This document shows positions 1-7,552 of a stretch of 11,967 nucleotides of DNA, piece after piece (the first letter of the stretch is position 1; the number at the start of each line of letters is the position of its first letter). The notes beneath the pieces are model-generated. The model saw only the letters and a list, made by a program, of their open reading frames with translations. It had not been told where the DNA came from and made no database searches. A program made the position numbers and the translations under genes. Source of the stretch: Gemmatimonadota bacterium (GTDB taxonomy: Bacteria > Gemmatimonadota > Gemmatimonadetes > Longimicrobiales > UBA6960); assembly GCA_019347995.1 (NCBI GenBank), contig JAHWKH010000033.1, positions 1 through 11,967 of the forward strand, given 5' to 3'.

Positions 1-386
1 GGGGCTTCCGGCGCCGAGGGCTCGTCCTCGGTGACCTGACGCTTGAACCGCGCGAGGAGCGGGCGCTTCGGTTCCGCGTCCGGCGTGGGCACGTCCTCCA
101 CGGGGTCGGGTGCGGGCTCCTCGTCCGCGGCGTTGCGCCTGAAGCGCGCGAGGAGCGGGACCTTCGGCTCCGCGTCGACCGCGGCGTCGAGGGCGGCCCC
201 GGCGCCGCTGCCCTGCGGGACGCTGACGGCGCACGAGACGTCGGGCGCGAGCGTGGGATGGACCTTGCCGACCTCGAGCGTGACGGCCACGAGGTCGACG
301 TCCGCGGCCACGGGGGCGGCGAGGGCAAGGAGGAGGGTGGCGGCGATGGCGAGCGTGGATCGGATGAGGGATCGAACGGCATGCAT
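1..386 (-). CDS. Secreted protein of unknown function with duplicated PLLARF motif (partial, C-terminus off the left edge)
   Basis: The minus-strand frame from ATG 386 stays open to base 1, giving 128 visible residues. Third codon positions are nearly all G or C, as in the surrounding genes. A GGAG Shine-Dalgarno sits six bases before the ATG. The first 28 residues look like a Sec signal peptide: Arg5 and Arg9, a Leu/Ala-rich core, and a PVAA site before Asp29, so export is likely. Residues 29-70 form a short valine-rich stretch with one Cys (about residue 51). After that comes a linker rich in Pro, Asp and Glu, in which AEPK-x-PLLARF-(R/K)-R occurs twice, at about residues 72-84 and 104-116. 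I do not recognise a family. The Pro/charged linker could be a wall- or envelope-spanning spacer, but that is a guess. It is divergent from ligA. Confidence 0.7.
   Translation of the reverse strand, partial: MHAVRSLIRSTLAIAATLLLALAAPVAADVDLVAVTLEVGKVHPTLAPDVSCAVSVPQGSGAGAALDAAVDAEPKVPLLARFRRNAADEEPAPDPVEDVPTPDAEPKRPLLARFKRQVTEDEPSAPEA
41..176 (-). repeat. Two 40-bp direct repeats inside the left-edge gene
   Basis: Bases 41-80 and 137-176 are the same 40-base sequence with five differences, repeating at a 96-base (32-codon) period. In the minus-strand protein they encode AEPKRPLLARFKR and AEPKVPLLARFRR. The in-frame period and mostly conservative changes (Arg/Lys) point to an internal duplication within the gene. 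There may be more copies beyond the left edge. Confidence 0.75.
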
Positions 387-392
387 GTGTGG

Positions 393-396
393 CTCC
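393..396 (-). promoter_or_regulatory. Shine-Dalgarno GGAG for the left-edge secreted protein
   Basis: On the minus strand GGAG lies six bases before ATG 386. This fixes the start and supports the frame as a real gene. Confidence 0.6.
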
Positions 397-413
397 GCGG
401 ACCTGTGAGGCCT

Positions 414-442
414 GTGTCGGGGTGCGTCGGGGATCGTACAAT
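414..442 (+). promoter_or_regulatory. Candidate promoter of the ligA operon
   Basis: TACAAT at 437-442 matches the sigma-70 -10 consensus at five of six bases. A poor -35 (GTGTCG, 414-419, three of six) lies 17 bases upstream. It is the most AT-rich patch in the gap between the divergent genes. Transcription would begin near 449, inside the longest possible ligA frame. That argues for the later start codon at 533. Confidence 0.4.
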
Positions 443-532
443 AGAGCGCCGGTCGAGCCGCGGACGCAACGGATCCGGCGGCCGGGGGGCGGGGTAGCGG
501 GCCCGTCTCCCATCCCCCCAGCCCGTGAACGC

Positions 533-2608
533 GTGCCCCGAGCCGACCTCGACCTCACCTCCGACCCCCACGCCCTGACGCGGGGGGAGGCCGGGGAGCG
601 CATCGCGGCGTTGCGCAGCGAGATCCGCCGCCACGACCACCTCTACCACGTCGAGGCGCGTCCCGAGCTCTCCGACGCCGAGTACGACGGCCTCTTCCGA
701 CGGCTGAAGGCACTGGAGGAGGCCTGGCCGGACCTGATCACCGCCGACTCCCCCACCCAGCGCGTGGGGGCGGAGCCCCAGGACGCGTTCGAGAGCGTCC
801 GCCACGTCGCGCCCATGCTCTCCCTCGACTCCACCCAGGAGGAGGCCGAGGTGCGCCGCTTCGACGAGCGCGTGCGCAAGGCGGTGGACGGGCCGGTGCG
901 CTACCTGGTGGAGCCCAAGCTGGACGGCGCGTCCATCGAGCTGGTCTACGAGGATGGCGTGCTGGCACGGGCCGTCACCCGTGGCAACGGCCGCGAGGGC
1001 GAAGGGGTCACCGAGAACATCCGGACCATCCCCTCCGTCCCGCTGCGCCTGCGCGAGGTCGAGCGGGAGGCGCCGCCGCTGCTGGCCGTGCGGGGCGAGG
1101 TGCTCATGTACATCTCCGACTTCGAGGCCTTCAACGAGCGCCTCGTGGAGCAGGGCTCGGAGCCGTACGCGTCGCCGCGCAACTCGGCGGCGGGGGCCAT
1201 CCGGCAGCTCGACCCGAGGATGACGGCCGAGCGGAGGCTCGACTGCCTGGCGTACGACGTCCTGGCGGCCCCGGGCGTCGCCTTCCGTCGGGACGAGGAC
1301 ATGGTGGCGGCGCTGGGGCAGTGGGGCTTCCGCGTGCCCGAGCGGGTGGAGGTGGTCGACGACGTGGAGAGCATCGTGGCGTACCACGCGTCGTGGAAGG
1401 AGGCGCGCGACGACCTCGACTACGAGATCGACGGCGTGGTGATCAAGCTCGACGACCTGGACGCGCGCGCCGACCTCGGGGCCACCTCGCACCACCCGCG
1501 CTGGGCGCTGGCCTTCAAGTTCGAGCCCAGGAAGGAGGTGACGCGCGTCGAGAGGATCGCCCTCTCCGTCGGCCGCACGGGCGTGGTCACCCCGGTGGCG
1601 CTCCTCCTTCCCGTGCAGGTAGGGGGGGTGACGATCTCCCGGGCCAGCCTCCACAACCGGGAGGAGGTGGCGCGCAAGGACGTACGCGAGGGCGACACCG
1701 TGCGCATCCAGCGCGCCGGCGACGTCATCCCCCAGGTGGTGGAGCGCGTGGAGGTGGAGGGCGAGGAGCGGGGCGAGCCCTTCTCCATGCCCGACGCCTG
1801 TCCGGCGTGTGAGACGCCACTCGAGGAGAGAGGGCCTTACACGATATGTCCCAACCGCTTCGGGTGCCCGGCGCAGCTCAAGGGCCGCATCGTCCACTTC
1901 GGCGCGCGCAACGCGCTGGACATCGAGGGTCTGGGCGAGGAGACGGCCGCGCTCCTGGTGGAGCGGGGGCTCGTGACGGACCTCGCCGAGCTCTGGGACC
2001 TGAAGGCTGAGGACCTGGTGGACCTCCCGGGCTTCGCCGAGAAGAGCGCCGCCAAGCTGGTGGAGGGCATCCAGGCCAGGAGGCGACCCGAGCTGCGCCG
2101 CTTCCTCTACGGACTGGGGATCCCCGAGGTGGGCGCCACCGTCGCCCGCGACCTGGCGCTGCACTTCCGCTCCCTGGAGGGCGTGCGCTCCGCCAGCGGG
2201 GAGGACCTGGTGGCGGTGGACGGCATCGGACCCATCATGTCGGCGGCCATCCACCGCTTCTTCAACGAGCCGCGCAACGCCGCGGCCATCGACCACGTGC
2301 TGGAGCGGGGCGTGGAGCCGGTGGCGCCCGAGGCGCCGGCGCAGGGGGGGCTGACCGGAACGCGGTGGGTCTTCACGGGGAGCCTTCCCGGCTTCACGCG
2401 CTCCCAGGCGAAGAAGCTGGTGGAGTCTGCCGGGGGGCGCGTGGTGGGCTCGGTGAGCAAGGAGACCGACTACGTGGTGGTGGGCGAGGACCCCGGATCC
2501 AAGGCCGACAAGGCCGCCGAGCTGGGCGTGCGGACCCTGGACGAGGAGGCGATGGTGGAGGTGCTCCGGGAGGCGGGGGTGGAGGTCGGGGGCGGGGGCG
2601 GCGGGTGA
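533..2608 (+). CDS. ligA: NAD+-dependent DNA ligase LigA
   Basis: It seals 5'-phosphate/3'-OH nicks in duplex DNA using NAD+ and is usually essential for replication and repair. With GTG 533 as start the protein has 691 residues, close to the usual 670-700. Visible parts in order: the N-terminal NAD-binding (Ia) region containing RHDHLYHV; the adenylation domain with catalytic Lys129 in EPKLDG; an OB region; a zinc finger with Cys423, Cys426, Cys439 and Cys445 (C-x2-C-x12-C-x5-C); helix-hairpin-helix repeats; and a C-terminal BRCT domain from about 606, ending in six glycines. An in-frame ATG at 389 would add 48 low-complexity residues, run through the probable promoter and start almost on top of the divergent gene's ribosome site, so I reject it. 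No clear Shine-Dalgarno precedes GTG 533, so the exact start is uncertain. The stop overlaps polX. Confidence 0.96.
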   Translation: MPRADLDLTSDPHALTRGEAGERIAALRSEIRRHDHLYHVEARPELSDAEYDGLFRRLKALEEAWPDLITADSPTQRVGAEPQDAFESVRHVAPMLSLDSTQEEAEVRRFDERVRKAVDGPVRYLVEPKLDGASIELVYEDGVLARAVTRGNGREGEGVTENIRTIPSVPLRLREVEREAPPLLAVRGEVLMYISDFEAFNERLVEQGSEPYASPRNSAAGAIRQLDPRMTAERRLDCLAYDVLAAPGVAFRRDEDMVAALGQWGFRVPERVEVVDDVESIVAYHASWKEARDDLDYEIDGVVIKLDDLDARADLGATSHHPRWALAFKFEPRKEVTRVERIALSVGRTGVVTPVALLLPVQVGGVTISRASLHNREEVARKDVREGDTVRIQRAGDVIPQVVERVEVEGEERGEPFSMPDACPACETPLEERGPYTICPNRFGCPAQLKGRIVHFGARNALDIEGLGEETAALLVERGLVTDLAELWDLKAEDLVDLPGFAEKSAAKLVEGIQARRRPELRRFLYGLGIPEVGATVARDLALHFRSLEGVRSASGEDLVAVDGIGPIMSAAIHRFFNEPRNAAAIDHVLERGVEPVAPEAPAQGGLTGTRWVFTGSLPGFTRSQAKKLVESAGGRVVGSVSKETDYVVVGEDPGSKADKAAELGVRTLDEEAMVEVLREAGVEVGGGGGG
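2568..2605 (+). other. G-rich tract with G-quadruplex potential at the ligA/polX junction
   Basis: Five runs of three or more G lie on the coding strand at 2568-2570, 2575-2579, 2588-2592, 2594-2598 and 2603-2605. The last includes the first base of the polX start codon. They also encode the glycine tail of LigA. Loops are 4, 8, 1 and 4 bases, so one exceeds the usual seven-base rule. Function is inferred only. Confidence 0.35.
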
Positions 2609-4344
2609 CGAACCTGGAGATCGCCGACACCCTCGAGAGCGTGGCCGACCTGCTGGAGATCCAGGGCGCCAACCCGTTCCGCACGCGAGCCTACCGCAAC
2701 GCGGTGCGCACCATCGAAGGCCTCACCCGGTCCCTGTCGGCCATGGTGGCGGCGGGGGAGGACGTCACCGTCCTGCCGGGCGTGGGCAAGGAGATGGGCC
2801 GCCACATCCACGAGATGGTGGAGACGGGCGCCCTCTCCCTCCTCGACGAGCTCTGCCAGACGACGCCCCTGAGCCTGGTGCGGCTGACGCGCCTGCCCGG
2901 CGTGGGTCCCAAGAAGGCCGCGGCGCTGTTCGAGGCGCTGGGGGTGGAGACGCCCGAGGCGCTGGAGGCCGAGATCCGCGCCGGACGCGTCGAGCTCGTG
3001 CCCGGCTTCGGGAAGAAGAGCTGCGAGAAGATCCTTCGCGGGATCGGGGAGCAGCGCGAGATCCGCTCCCGCTTTCTCCGGGTCGAGGCGGAGCGCCTGG
3101 TGGCGCCCCTGCAGGAATGGGTGGCGGAGGCTCCGGGCGTCGAGCGGGTGGAGGTGGCCGGCAGCCTGCGGCGCAAGCGGGAGACCATCGGCGATGTGGA
3201 CCTCCTGGCCCAGGCCGCCGAGGGGGGCATCGTCGTGGAGCGCTTCGTGGCGTTCCCGGGCGCGGCGTCCGTGGAGGCGTCGGGGCCCACCAAGGGGAGC
3301 ATCGTGCTGCGATCGGGGCTCCAGGTGGACCTGCGCGTCATCCCCGCCGAATCGTGGGGCGCGGCGCTCCACTACTTCACCGGCTCGAAGGAGCACAACG
3401 TCGCGGTGCGCCAGCGCGCGCAGCGGCTCGGCCGCAAGGTGAGCGAGTGGGGGGTCTTCGAGGTGGGGGAGGACGGCGCCGAGGGCGCCCGCATCGCCGG
3501 CGCCACCGAGGCGGAGGTCTTCGGCGCGCTGGGGCTCCCCTGGATCGCGCCCGAGCTGCGGGAGAACCGGGGCGAGCTCGAGGCGGCGCTGGAGGGTCGG
3601 CTCCCGTCGCTGCTGACGCTTGAGGCCATGAAGGGCGACCTCCAGATGCACTCCACGTGGAGTGACGGGAAGTACACCATCCGCCAGATGGCGGACGCGG
3701 CGCGAGAGCGGGGCTACGAGTACATCGCCATCACCGACCATTCCCCGGCCCTCTCCATGGTGCAGGGTCTGACGCCGGCCCGGGCCCGGGAGCAGTGGGA
3801 GGAGATCGAGCGCGTCCGGGACGAGGTCGACGGCATCCACGTCCTGCGCAGCCTGGAGGTCGACATCCTGAAGGACGGCACCCTGGACATGGACGACGAC
3901 GTGCTGGAGGGCCTGGACCTGGTGCTCGTCTCCATCCACTCCTTCATGGACATGGAGAGGGACGCCCAGACCGAGCGCGTGCTGCGGGCGCTGGCCCACC
4001 CCGCGGTCGATGTGTGGGCTCATCCCACGGGACGCCTGCTGAACCGGAGGAAGCCCGTGGACCTGGACATGGAGAGGGTCCTCGGGGCGTGCGTCGAGCA
4101 CGACGTGGCGGTGGAGATCAACGCCAGCCCCAACCGCCTGGACCTCAGCGACGTGCACGCGCTCCGGGCGCGCCAGCTGGGGCTGAAGCTCACCATAAGC
4201 ACCGACGCCCACACCATCCGGGAGCTGGACAACATGCGCCATGGGGTCGACCAGGCCCGGCGGGCGTGGCTGGAGCCGGCCGACGTGCTCAACACGCGCT
4301 CCCTCGACGACTTCATGGCCTGGGTCCGGAGGCCGCGCGCGTGA
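2605..4344 (+). CDS. polX: Family X DNA polymerase with C-terminal PHP domain (PolX)
   Basis: It fills short gaps during base excision repair. In studied bacterial PolX the PHP domain gives Mn-dependent 3'-5' exonuclease and 3'-end processing. The 579-residue length is normal for bacterial PolX. Helix-hairpin-helix motifs sit at about 57-61 (LPGVG), 97-101 (LPGVG) and 132 onward (VPGFG). The polymerase core has GSLRR, then Asp197-Val-Asp199 in GDVDLL, and a third metal-binding Asp242 in VDLRV. The PHP domain starts near 343 with GDLQMHSTWSDG (His349), then TDHS (Asp378-His379), SIHS, AHPTGRLL and STDAH. The first position of the usual H-x-H pair is Gln347. The start is GTG 2605, whose last two bases form the ligA stop (GTGA). 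The frame is open further upstream, but that part lies inside ligA in another frame. No clean Shine-Dalgarno is present, so it probably depends on ligA translation. Confidence 0.95.
   Translation: MTNLEIADTLESVADLLEIQGANPFRTRAYRNAVRTIEGLTRSLSAMVAAGEDVTVLPGVGKEMGRHIHEMVETGALSLLDELCQTTPLSLVRLTRLPGVGPKKAAALFEALGVETPEALEAEIRAGRVELVPGFGKKSCEKILRGIGEQREIRSRFLRVEAERLVAPLQEWVAEAPGVERVEVAGSLRRKRETIGDVDLLAQAAEGGIVVERFVAFPGAASVEASGPTKGSIVLRSGLQVDLRVIPAESWGAALHYFTGSKEHNVAVRQRAQRLGRKVSEWGVFEVGEDGAEGARIAGATEAEVFGALGLPWIAPELRENRGELEAALEGRLPSLLTLEAMKGDLQMHSTWSDGKYTIRQMADAARERGYEYIAITDHSPALSMVQGLTPARAREQWEEIERVRDEVDGIHVLRSLEVDILKDGTLDMDDDVLEGLDLVLVSIHSFMDMERDAQTERVLRALAHPAVDVWAHPTGRLLNRRKPVDLDMERVLGACVEHDVAVEINASPNRLDLSDVHALRARQLGLKLTISTDAHTIRELDNMRHGVDQARRAWLEPADVLNTRSLDDFMAWVRRPRA
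4328..4332 (+). promoter_or_regulatory. Shine-Dalgarno GGAGG for the cation exchanger gene
   Basis: GGAGG lies eight bases before GTG 4341 and 17 before the next in-frame ATG at 4350. It therefore favours the GTG that overlaps the polX stop. Confidence 0.6.
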
Positions 4345-5300
4345 GCCCCATGGTCATGCACGTCCTCCTGCTGCTGGGCGGGATGGGGGTCCTCTACTTC
4401 GGCGCCGACTGGCTGGTGCGCGGCGCCGCGCGCCTGGCCTCCGCGCTGGGCGTGAGCGCCATCGTGGTGGGGCTCACGGTGGTGTCGCTGGGGACGTCCG
4501 CGCCGGAGCTGGTGGTCTGCCTCGTGGCGGCGCTGCAGGGCAACAGCGACCTGGCCATGGGCAACGTCATGGGCTCGAACCTGGCCAATCTCGGCCTCAT
4601 CCTGGGCCTCACCGCGGTGGTGCGGCCCCTCCAGGTGGCCAGCCGCGTGACCAAGCGCGAGATCCCCCTCATGCTGATCATCACCGCCCTCCTCTATCCG
4701 CTGGCCATGAACGGCGAGCTGGACCGGCTCGACGGGATGGCGCTCCTGGTCTACCTGGGGGCGTACCTCGTCTTCGTCTTCCGCACGGTGGTGGTGGAGG
4801 ATCCGGGCGTGCTGGGCGAGTACGAGGAGTTCGCGCGGGAGGCCCAGCACACCGACCGCGGCGTCCGCGCCAGCGACATCGGGCTGGTCGTGGCGGGCTG
4901 CGCCGGGCTGGTCCTGGGCGGCTACGCCATCGTCGAGGGCGCCGTCTACGTGGCCGACGCCCTGGGCGTGCCCCAGGTCATCATCGGCCTCACGCTGGTG
5001 GCCATCGGCACGTCGCTGCCGGAGCTGGCCACCACGCTGGTGGCCGCGCTGCGCGACGAGTCGGACATCGCCGTGGGCAACATCATCGGCTCCAACATCT
5101 TCAACGTCGCCGCCATCCTGGGCATCACATCCATCGTCACGCCCGTGTCGGTGGCGCCGAGCGTGCTCAGCCAGGAGCTGCCCGCGGTGCTGCTCGTCTC
5201 CCTCCTGGTGGTGCCCCTGGCCCGCGGCGGCGCCATCACACGCTGGCAGGGCGGGGTGCTGCTGGCGAGCTACGCGGGCGTCGGGTTCTGGCTTCTGTGA
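4341..5300 (+). CDS. Calcium/sodium:cation antiporter, CaCA superfamily (YrbG-like)
   Basis: An inner-membrane exchanger that moves Ca2+ (or another cation) against Na+ or H+. The 319 residues contain two inverted Na_Ca_ex halves of about five membrane helices each. The alpha-1 repeat has GTSAPE (Glu56) and GNVMGSN (Asn75). The alpha-2 repeat has GTSLPE (Glu228) and GNIIGSN (Asn247). The paired Glu and Asn residues are the ion ligands of this superfamily. A charged loop (about 150-172) joins the halves. GTG 4341 overlaps the polX stop as GTGA and has its own GGAGG eight bases upstream. The true ion pair cannot be read from sequence. Its place behind two repair genes looks like operon packing rather than a shared pathway. 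Confidence 0.92.
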   Translation: MSPMVMHVLLLLGGMGVLYFGADWLVRGAARLASALGVSAIVVGLTVVSLGTSAPELVVCLVAALQGNSDLAMGNVMGSNLANLGLILGLTAVVRPLQVASRVTKREIPLMLIITALLYPLAMNGELDRLDGMALLVYLGAYLVFVFRTVVVEDPGVLGEYEEFAREAQHTDRGVRASDIGLVVAGCAGLVLGGYAIVEGAVYVADALGVPQVIIGLTLVAIGTSLPELATTLVAALRDESDIAVGNIIGSNIFNVAAILGITSIVTPVSVAPSVLSQELPAVLLVSLLVVPLARGGAITRWQGGVLLASYAGVGFWLL

Positions 5301-6526
5301 GCGACGCGCTCCCGCGGGTCCTGGCGGCGGCCCTCGAGCGCTGGCAGGAGGCCGGTCTGGTCACGGCCGAGCAGGCGCGCGACCTGCGCGCCGAGGCGGA
5401 GGGCCACGCCGCGCGCGACGGGCGGCGGCGGGGCCAGTACCTCATGGGGATCACGGCCGCGGTGGTGCTCGTGCTCGCGGCCGGCGCCTTCACCTCCTGG
5501 GCCTGGCCCATGCTCTCCCAGGGCGCGCGCTCCATGGTGCTGGCGGCGGTGGGCGTCGCCGTGGCCCTGGCCGGGCGCGTGCTGGAGGACCGGTCGAGGT
5601 GGCGACCCGCCGCCTACCTGCTCCAGACCGGCGGCATGGTGGTGCTGCTCATGGCGTTCGTGCACTCGGGGGAGGCGTGGAGCGACGGCTCTCCCGGGGG
5701 TCTGGTGGTGGGCCTTCTCGCCCTGGTGACCCCGCTGCTGGCGACGCCGACGGCGCTGGGGAGGCGCGGCCCCATGCCGGCGGTGCACGCCGCCCTCTCC
5801 TTCGCGTTCCTCGCGGTCTTCCTGGACCGGGCCACCACGCTGTCGAACGACGCCATCGTGTGGATCCTGGACGGCGTGCTGGTGGCCGTGACGGCGCTGC
5901 TCCTGGCGAGGCTCAGGCGGGTCGCCGCCGGCGACGAGGCGCCGTGGGCCCTGCCGGCCTTCGTGGGGGCCGTCTACGCCGGGCTCGTGCTGGTGGTGGC
6001 CACGGCGCTGGGTCCCTTCGGCCTCGGGGACGACGCCGTGTGGGCGGCCGACGTATGGCTCGCCGTCGTCACGGCCCTGACCCTGTGGGGGCTGCACCGG
6101 GCTCCGCCCGCGCTTCAGCGGGATGGATTCCGGCGCCAGCTCGTCCTCTGCGTGCTCCTGGCCGTGCCCCTCGGATTCTGGACCGCCCTCGAGGGTCTCG
6201 ACGCGCCCGACGAGGTGGCGGCGCTGCTGGTGGCGGCCGTGGGCGCCGCGGCGCTGCGCTACGGGCTGCGGCGGAGCGCGTCCCAGGTGGTCATGGCGGG
6301 ATCGGTGGCGGTGCTGGCGGCCTCCTGGTTCTACGCCGTGGAGCGGGGCCGCGCGCTGGGAGCGGTCCTGGCCCTGGTCCTCACGGCGGCCCTCCTTTTC
6401 TGGCTGTCGGGTCGCATCGGCCGCGACGAAGGGGGGACGGACGACGGCGGCGACCGCGGCGTCTCGACGGTGGAGCCCGGTCCGGGGGCGGCCGCACGGG
6501 ACGACATTTTCGCGCCGCGACACTAG
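5297..6526 (+). CDS. Multi-spanning membrane protein, DUF2157-like
   Basis: Function unknown. The 409-residue protein begins with a soluble stretch of about 50 residues containing [20 protein letters not shown]. This resembles the W-x(3)-GLI-x2-EQA opening of DUF2157 membrane proteins. Roughly twelve hydrophobic segments follow, from about residue 52 ([17 protein letters not shown]) to about 378, joined by short Arg-rich loops. A hydrophilic tail rich in Gly and Asp ends the protein. I see no enzyme motif. The start is GTG 5297, overlapping the exchanger stop as GTGA, the third identical junction in a row, so translation is probably coupled. No separate Shine-Dalgarno stands out. The family name rests on the N-terminal pattern and topology only. 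Confidence 0.75.
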   Translation: MSDALPRVLAAALERWQEAGLVTAEQARDLRAEAEGHAARDGRRRGQYLMGITAAVVLVLAAGAFTSWAWPMLSQGARSMVLAAVGVAVALAGRVLEDRSRWRPAAYLLQTGGMVVLLMAFVHSGEAWSDGSPGGLVVGLLALVTPLLATPTALGRRGPMPAVHAALSFAFLAVFLDRATTLSNDAIVWILDGVLVAVTALLLARLRRVAAGDEAPWALPAFVGAVYAGLVLVVATALGPFGLGDDAVWAADVWLAVVTALTLWGLHRAPPALQRDGFRRQLVLCVLLAVPLGFWTALEGLDAPDEVAALLVAAVGAAALRYGLRRSASQVVMAGSVAVLAASWFYAVERGRALGAVLALVLTAALLFWLSGRIGRDEGGTDDGGDRGVSTVEPGPGAAARDDIFAPRH

Positions 6527-6529
6527 GTT
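6501..6529 (+). promoter_or_regulatory. fabI: Weak candidate promoter for fabI
   Basis: ACGACA (6501-6506, four of six -35 bases) and TAGGTT (6524-6529, three of six) are separated by 17 bases. It overlaps the end of the upstream gene and would give a leader of about 40 bases. This is the only spaced pair I can find before fabI, and it is weak. Confidence 0.25.
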
Positions 6530-6576
6530 TCACGCTGGGAATCCAGCCACAGTCACCAGAGCCAAGCGGGGCCGCC

Positions 6577-7482
6577 ATGCTGTCACTCGACCTCACCGGA
6601 AAGCGCGCCTTCGTCGCCGGCGTGGGCGACGACCGCGGATACGGGTGGGCCATCTGCAAGGCGCTGGCGACGGCCGGCGCGTCCGTATGCGTGGGCACGT
6701 GGCCGCCGATCCTGAACATCTTCCGCAAGAGCCTGGAGCGGGGGAAGCTCGACATGGCGCTGCCCGGCGGGGGCGAGCTGGAGCTGGAGCGCGTCTACCC
6801 GCTGGACGCCGTCTTCGACACGCCGGACGACGTGCCGGCCGACATCCGTGAGGACAAGCGCTACAAGGACCTCGAGGCCTTCACGATCCAGGAGACGGCC
6901 GACGCCATGCGCGGCGATTTCGGCGAGCCGTGCCTCGACGTGCTGGTGCACTCGCTGGCCAACGGGCCCGAGGTGCAGAAGGACCTCCTGGACACGAGCC
7001 GCCACGGCTACCTGGCCGCCGTCGGGGCCAGCGCCTACTCCATGGTGTCGCTGGTGCAGCGCTTCGGGCCGCTCATGCGCGAGGGCGCCGCGGTGGTGTC
7101 GCTCACGTACCTGGCCGCGGAGCGTGCCATTCCCGGGTACGGCGGCGGCATGAGCTCGGCCAAGGCCGCGCTGGAGAGCGACACGCGCACCCTCGCCTTC
7201 GAGGCCGGCCGCCGCTGGGGCATCCGCGTGAACACCATCAGCGCGGGGCCCCTGGCCAGCCGCGCCGCCAAGGCCATCGGCAAGATCGACCGAATGGTGG
7301 AGTACTACGACCAGAACTCTGCGCTGGGCGGCGCCAACACCGCCCAGGACGTGGGCAACGCCGCCACCTTCCTGTGCTCTCCCCTGGCGTCCGGCATCGC
7401 CGGCGTCACCCTCTACGTGGATCGCGGGTATCACGCCATGGGCATGGTCGCGGAGCCGTACTTGGCGGCCGACGAGGGCTGA
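6577..7482 (+). CDS. fabI: Enoyl-[acyl-carrier-protein] reductase (NADH), plant/chlamydial-type FabI
   Basis: It reduces trans-2-enoyl-ACP with NADH, the last step of each fatty-acid elongation cycle. It is a 301-residue Rossmann-fold SDR protein, longer than the ~260-residue E. coli FabI. The extra length is an insertion after the first strand (about 45-95: [25 protein letters not shown]) that I recognise from plastid and chlamydial enzymes. The NAD-binding start reads [22 protein letters not shown] follows, then Tyr178, Tyr188 and Lys196 in SLTY...[11 protein letters not shown]. The Tyr-x9-Tyr-x7-Lys spacing is that of the plant type, with one residue more than E. coli between the second Tyr and Lys. 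[13 protein letters not shown] is the substrate-loop region. ATG 6577 puts the Rossmann strand at residue 9, as expected, and is preceded only by a weak GCGGGG. A 50-base gap separates it from the DUF2157-like gene. Confidence 0.94.
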   Translation: MLSLDLTGKRAFVAGVGDDRGYGWAICKALATAGASVCVGTWPPILNIFRKSLERGKLDMALPGGGELELERVYPLDAVFDTPDDVPADIREDKRYKDLEAFTIQETADAMRGDFGEPCLDVLVHSLANGPEVQKDLLDTSRHGYLAAVGASAYSMVSLVQRFGPLMREGAAVVSLTYLAAERAIPGYGGGMSSAKAALESDTRTLAFEAGRRWGIRVNTISAGPLASRAAKAIGKIDRMVEYYDQNSALGGANTAQDVGNAATFLCSPLASGIAGVTLYVDRGYHAMGMVAEPYLAADEG

Positions 7483-7504
7483 GGGCGCGCCGGACCACCC
7501 GCCG

Positions 7505-7524
7505 GACGGCAGCAGCGAGCCGTC
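7505..7524 (+). other. Short inverted repeat between fabI and the aminotransferase gene
   Basis: GACGGC (7505-7510) and GCCGTC (7519-7524) can form a six-base-pair stem with an eight-base loop. No T-run follows, so it is not a standard intrinsic terminator. It may be chance in such GC-rich DNA. Confidence 0.25.
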
Positions 7525-7552
7525 GGAGCGTTCCCATCACCCCCGCACCCCC

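Noticed and set aside
43..408. Plus-strand open frame opposite the left-edge gene
   Set aside because: Ser/Arg/Ala-rich product with no family resemblance. The minus strand has a signal peptide, a ribosome site and proper codon use, so this is a shadow.
2344..2350. Run of seven G in ligA as a programmed frameshift or phase-variable tract
   Set aside because: The frame is intact through the run into the BRCT domain, and similar G-runs occur elsewhere by base composition.
2470..4242. Open frame of 590 codons on the minus strand across polX
   Set aside because: His/Gln/Arg-rich translation without motifs. Long antisense frames are expected in DNA this GC-rich, and polX is unmistakable on the plus strand.
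5270..6523. Minus-strand open frame opposite the DUF2157-like gene
   Set aside because: Arg/His/Gly-rich product without hydrophobic segments or motifs; a GC-driven shadow.
6534..6547. GCTGG-GAAT-CCAGC stem before fabI as a regulatory hairpin
   Set aside because: Only five pairs, no T-run, and no second structure that would suggest attenuation. Too short to call.
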